Under the pieces are notes generated by a model. The model was not told the DNA's origin, ran no database searches, and worked only from the letters and a program-made list of their open reading frames with translations. From Paraperibacillus esterisolvens (lineage in GTDB: Bacteria; Bacillota; Bacilli; Bacillales; DSM-1321), in contig NZ_CP143545.1 of the NCBI RefSeq assembly GCF_046237625.1, positions 3,162,001 to 3,226,000 of the forward strand: 64,000 nt of DNA. The letters run 5' to 3'. The position numbers and the translations under genes were made by a program. Position 1 is the stretch's first letter. Each line of letters opens with the position of its first letter. Below, piece by piece: positions 61,815 through 64,000 of the stretch.

Positions 61815-62048
61815 TAATGGAACAGAAAGAGAGTTTTTGGAAGAGTAATCAAAATTTCTATAAAGAACTCCATGTATAAGAACAAACATGAGTTTTCTAA
61901 TCCGGAGCCCATGCCTGGAAATGAACCGGACAATAGCAGCAGGAAAAAATAAGGCGGTGGAAAGGGCATGGCGCAGCCAAGTATGCCGAATAGTTAAATG
62001 ATGTTTACACCCGGCTGAGGAATCCGCATAGCTATGGAAAAACGGCAG

Positions 62049-62086
62049 AGAAAAAGCCCTGAAAGAATTTCTTCTCCCGGGCTCTG
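62049..62086 (-). terminator. Terminator of the MaoC-like gene
   Basis: AGCCCGGGAGAAG and TTCAGGGCT arms form a hairpin with TTTTTCTC downstream on the minus strand. Confidence 0.7.
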
Positions 62087-62089
62087 CTA

Positions 62090-62566
62090 TTAAAAATTCT
62101 CCAGCGCACTCCCATCCGTTCCGTCACGGTATTCTGGAGGGCAGACAGTGAAAGACCCCTCAACCGCAAGTTCGTCAGCTTCGTTCTCTCCCTGGACTGA
62201 TATGGTCACGGTCTTTCTTGCATAATCTACATCCGCAACTTCCAGAAGGAATTTCACTGTCCCGTAATGGAAGATTGGTTTATGGAAATTCAGTTCCTGC
62301 TTCAGGATGTGACTTCCCGGACCCGGAAGATATTTTGACACAGCCGCTGTCAGGATGCCGGTAAGCATGATAGTCGGCACTATCGGTTTCTTGAATTTTG
62401 TCTGTGATGCATAGTCATGCTGGATGAATAAAGGGTTTGCATCATTCGTCAATCCCAGATACAATAACAGATCTTTGTCTTCTATCTTTTCTGTGAGCGT
62501 CAGCTTTTCGCCAGCCTTGATTTCCTCTATGCTTCTTCCCAGTTTTCTTTTCTTCCCAAGCAGCAT
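62090..62566 (-). CDS. MaoC-like hotdog-fold dehydratase family protein
   Basis: The protein belongs to the MaoC/R-specific enoyl-CoA hydratase family. I use the ATG at 62566 (MLLGKKRKLGRSIEE), giving 158 residues; an in-frame ATG at 62590 adds eight residues. The hydratase-2 motif is present in variant form around LTNDANPLFIQHDYASQTKFKKPIVPTIM (about 40-68), with Asp and His in NDANPLFIQHD. It may hydrate an enoyl thioester; the substrate is unknown. It is alone between mdh and phoP with its own terminator, a place where B. subtilis has no such gene. Confidence 0.82.
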   Translation of the reverse strand: MLLGKKRKLGRSIEEIKAGEKLTLTEKIEDKDLLLYLGLTNDANPLFIQHDYASQTKFKKPIVPTIMLTGILTAAVSKYLPGPGSHILKQELNFHKPIFHYGTVKFLLEVADVDYARKTVTISVQGENEADELAVEGSFTVCPPEYRDGTDGSALENF

Positions 62567-62620
62567 GATACACAAACGACCTCCACCCATTTAGGTTTTA
62601 TATCTGTAATAAAAGGTATG

Positions 62621-62669
62621 AAAAAGGGATTGGCTGTATGATTCTGGATCTGCAAGCCAATCCCTTTAA
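62621..62669 (-). terminator. Terminator of mdh
   Basis: AAAGGGATTGGCTT and AGCCAATCCCTTT are perfect arms around a 21-nt loop, ending in TTTTTC on the minus strand. Confidence 0.85.
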
Positions 62670-62690
62670 TGTTTTCCTATCATATGAAAA

Positions 62691-63629
62691 TTAAACTAGA
62701 ACATCCATCACATTGCGGACAGAATCTGCAGACTTTTGAAGGGCCGCCTTTTCGTCTTCTGTAAGCTCAAGTTCGAAAATCTTCTCGATTCCATCTGCGC
62801 CAAGCACTGTAGGAACACCAAGGTAGATTCCTTCAAATCCGTACTCTCCCTCAAGGTAGGCGATTGTCGGCAGGACCCTGCGCTGGTCTTTCAGGATGGC
62901 TTCTGTCATCTCCACAAGGGAAGCAGCAGGTGCATAATAGGCACTACCGTTTCCTAGAAGGTTAACGATTTCAGCCCCGCCTTTGCGGGTCCGATCCACA
63001 ATCTCATCAAGCCGTTCCTTTGAAATCAGTGTATCCAACGGGATTCCGCCGGCATACGAATAGCGTACAAGCGGAACCATATCATCCCCATGACCCCCAA
63101 GGACGAACCCTGTCACATCTTTTACAGAAAGATTAAGCTCCTGGGCTATGAATGTACGGAAGCGCGCAGTATCCAGGACTCCGGATTGGCCGATTACCCG
63201 GTTCTTCGGAAACCCTGATTCTTTGAAGACAGTATAAGTCATTGCATCAACCGGATTAGTAAGTACGATAATCGTTGAGTTTGGAGAATATTTAACAATC
63301 TCGCCTGTTACGGATTTCATAACCTTTTGGTTCGTCTGAACCAAATCATCACGGCTCATCCCTGGTTTACGTGCTATCCCTGCTGTGATGATGACGATAT
63401 CTGAATCCCTTGTATCTTCGTAATTGGCTGTACCAGTTACATTGGCATCAAAGCCTTGGACAGGTCCTGCCTGGAGCATATCCAGTGCTTTCCCTTTAAC
63501 CGGATTTTCAGCCTGCGGGATGTCAACTAATACAACGTCACCCAATTCCTTCTGGGCAAGCAGGAATGCAGTTGTGGCACCAGTGAAGCCTCCGCCGATT
63601 ACAGAAATCTTCTTGCGTCTGAAAGTCAT
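62691..63629 (-). CDS. mdh: Malate dehydrogenase
   Basis: Mdh interconverts malate and oxaloacetate with NAD in the TCA cycle. The 312-residue LDH-like enzyme has the GGGFTGATTAF nucleotide motif (12-22), Asp36 for NAD specificity, the mobile-loop Arg87 and Arg93 (ITAGIARKPGMSRDDL) that select malate, catalytic Asp153 and His180 (GGHGDDMVP) and Arg156. It lies downstream of icd in the conserved citZ-icd-mdh order. Confidence 0.97.
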   Translation of the reverse strand: MTFRRKKISVIGGGFTGATTAFLLAQKELGDVVLVDIPQAENPVKGKALDMLQAGPVQGFDANVTGTANYEDTRDSDIVIITAGIARKPGMSRDDLVQTNQKVMKSVTGEIVKYSPNSTIIVLTNPVDAMTYTVFKESGFPKNRVIGQSGVLDTARFRTFIAQELNLSVKDVTGFVLGGHGDDMVPLVRYSYAGGIPLDTLISKERLDEIVDRTRKGGAEIVNLLGNGSAYYAPAASLVEMTEAILKDQRRVLPTIAYLEGEYGFEGIYLGVPTVLGADGIEKIFELELTEDEKAALQKSADSVRNVMDVLV

Positions 63630-63704
63630 ATCTTTTTCCTCCTCGATTCTTACTTATATACAAAGAAGCTGGCAGGGAAAAAACCCCCGCCAACACTCCG
63701 GCTG

Positions 63705-64000
63705 TTACCCCAGGTTCTTGATAAGCTCATCTGCAAACTCTGAGCATTTCACTTCTGTTGCTCCATCCATCAGGCGGGCAAAATCATAAGTGACAACTTT
63801 AGAAGAAATAGTCTGTTCAACAGATTTGATGACCAGGTTCGCTGCTTCATTCCAGCCCAGGTGTTCAAGCATGAGTACACCGGAAAGAAGTACGGATGAA
63901 GGATTCACCTTATCCTGACCTGCATATTTAGGTGCAGTTCCATGAGTGGCTTCGAAGATGGCATGGCCGGATTCATAGTTGATGTTCGCTCCAGGAGCGA
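63705..64000 (-). CDS. icd: Isocitrate dehydrogenase (NADP), C-terminal part
   Basis: The frame enters at the window edge and ends at 63705 after about 98 residues. It contains ANINYESGHAIFEATHGTAP and PSSVLLSGVLMLEHLGWNEAA, which are the C-terminal core of bacterial NADP isocitrate dehydrogenase, and ends in ELIKNLG. The 5' three quarters lie beyond the window. It precedes mdh by 75 bp in transcription order. Confidence 0.95.
   Translation of the reverse strand, partial: APGANINYESGHAIFEATHGTAPKYAGQDKVNPSSVLLSGVLMLEHLGWNEAANLVIKSVEQTISSKVVTYDFARLMDGATEVKCSEFADELIKNLG

Larger units (their letters stand above)
61725..62089. other. Intergenic region between phoP and the MaoC-like gene
   Basis: This 365-bp gap holds the phoP promoter (61787-61814), a short plus-strand frame of 26 codons at 61872-61952 without a strong ribosome-binding site, and the terminator of the MaoC-like gene. 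No RNA element is evident. Confidence 0.4.

Overview
The window is a chromosomal segment from an endospore-forming member of the Bacillaceae. Gene order is largely colinear with the Bacillus subtilis chromosome from ysnB through the sdh, uvrC-trxA, etf-fad, polX, phe, infC, thrS, dnaBI, gapB, polA and phoPR regions to mdh-icd. Spore genes (gerE, gerM, sspI), Firmicute cis-regulatory RNAs (T-boxes, lysine riboswitch, L20 leader), frequent TTG starts and a B. subtilis-type FadR fatty-acid regulon support this. The genus cannot be fixed from the sequence alone. Almost all genes are on the minus strand; only yslB, rnhC and sspI are clearly on plus.

Layout: (1) 1-1640: the end of an integrated element, with a tyrosine recombinase cut by the window edge next to tRNA-Arg(TCT). 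The tRNA region carries a tandem duplication with a decayed tRNA copy. (2) 1.6-6.1 kb: ysnB, rdgB, rph, gerM, racE, ysmB. (3) 6.1-11.1 kb: a composite intergenic repeat, gerE, ysmA (with a FadR-like operator) and sdhCAB. (4) 11.4-16.1 kb: yslB, lysC under a lysine riboswitch, uvrC, trxA. (5) 16.1-22.1 kb: fatty-acid degradation genes lcfA, fadR, fadB, etfB, etfA, with repeat elements downstream of trxA and between etfB and etfA. (6) 22.1-28.9 kb: yshE plus a 28-residue ORF, mutS2, polX, cvpA, zapA, and rnhC on the other strand. (7) 28.9-36.9 kb: a BmrA-like ABC exporter, pheST behind a T-box, ysgA, sspI and an M50B-like membrane protein. (8) 37-41 kb: an efeOBU iron-uptake operon with a Fur-box match. 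(9) 41.2-43.6 kb: dut, ysdA and infC-rpmI-rplT with an L20 leader and an ATT start for infC. (10) 43.6-47.8 kb: threonyl-tRNA synthetase thrS behind a T-box, then two more tandem T-boxes and a second, short ThrRS without TGS and editing domains. (11) 47.8-55.4 kb: ytxC, dnaB-dnaI, nrdR, an uncharacterised gene, speD, gapB, coaE. (12) 55.4-64 kb: mutM, polA, phoPR, a MaoC-like gene, mdh and the 3' end of icd.

Most of the window is core metabolism, translation, DNA replication and repair. The most unusual part is the threonyl-tRNA synthetase locus, where three threonine T-boxes sit on one strand and control a normal and an apparently editing-less enzyme. Other points of interest are the tRNA-Arg/integrase junction with its decayed duplicate, a modular MITE-like repeat family, a terminator-like hairpin in the uvrC leader, and an internal ribosome-binding site in lysC.
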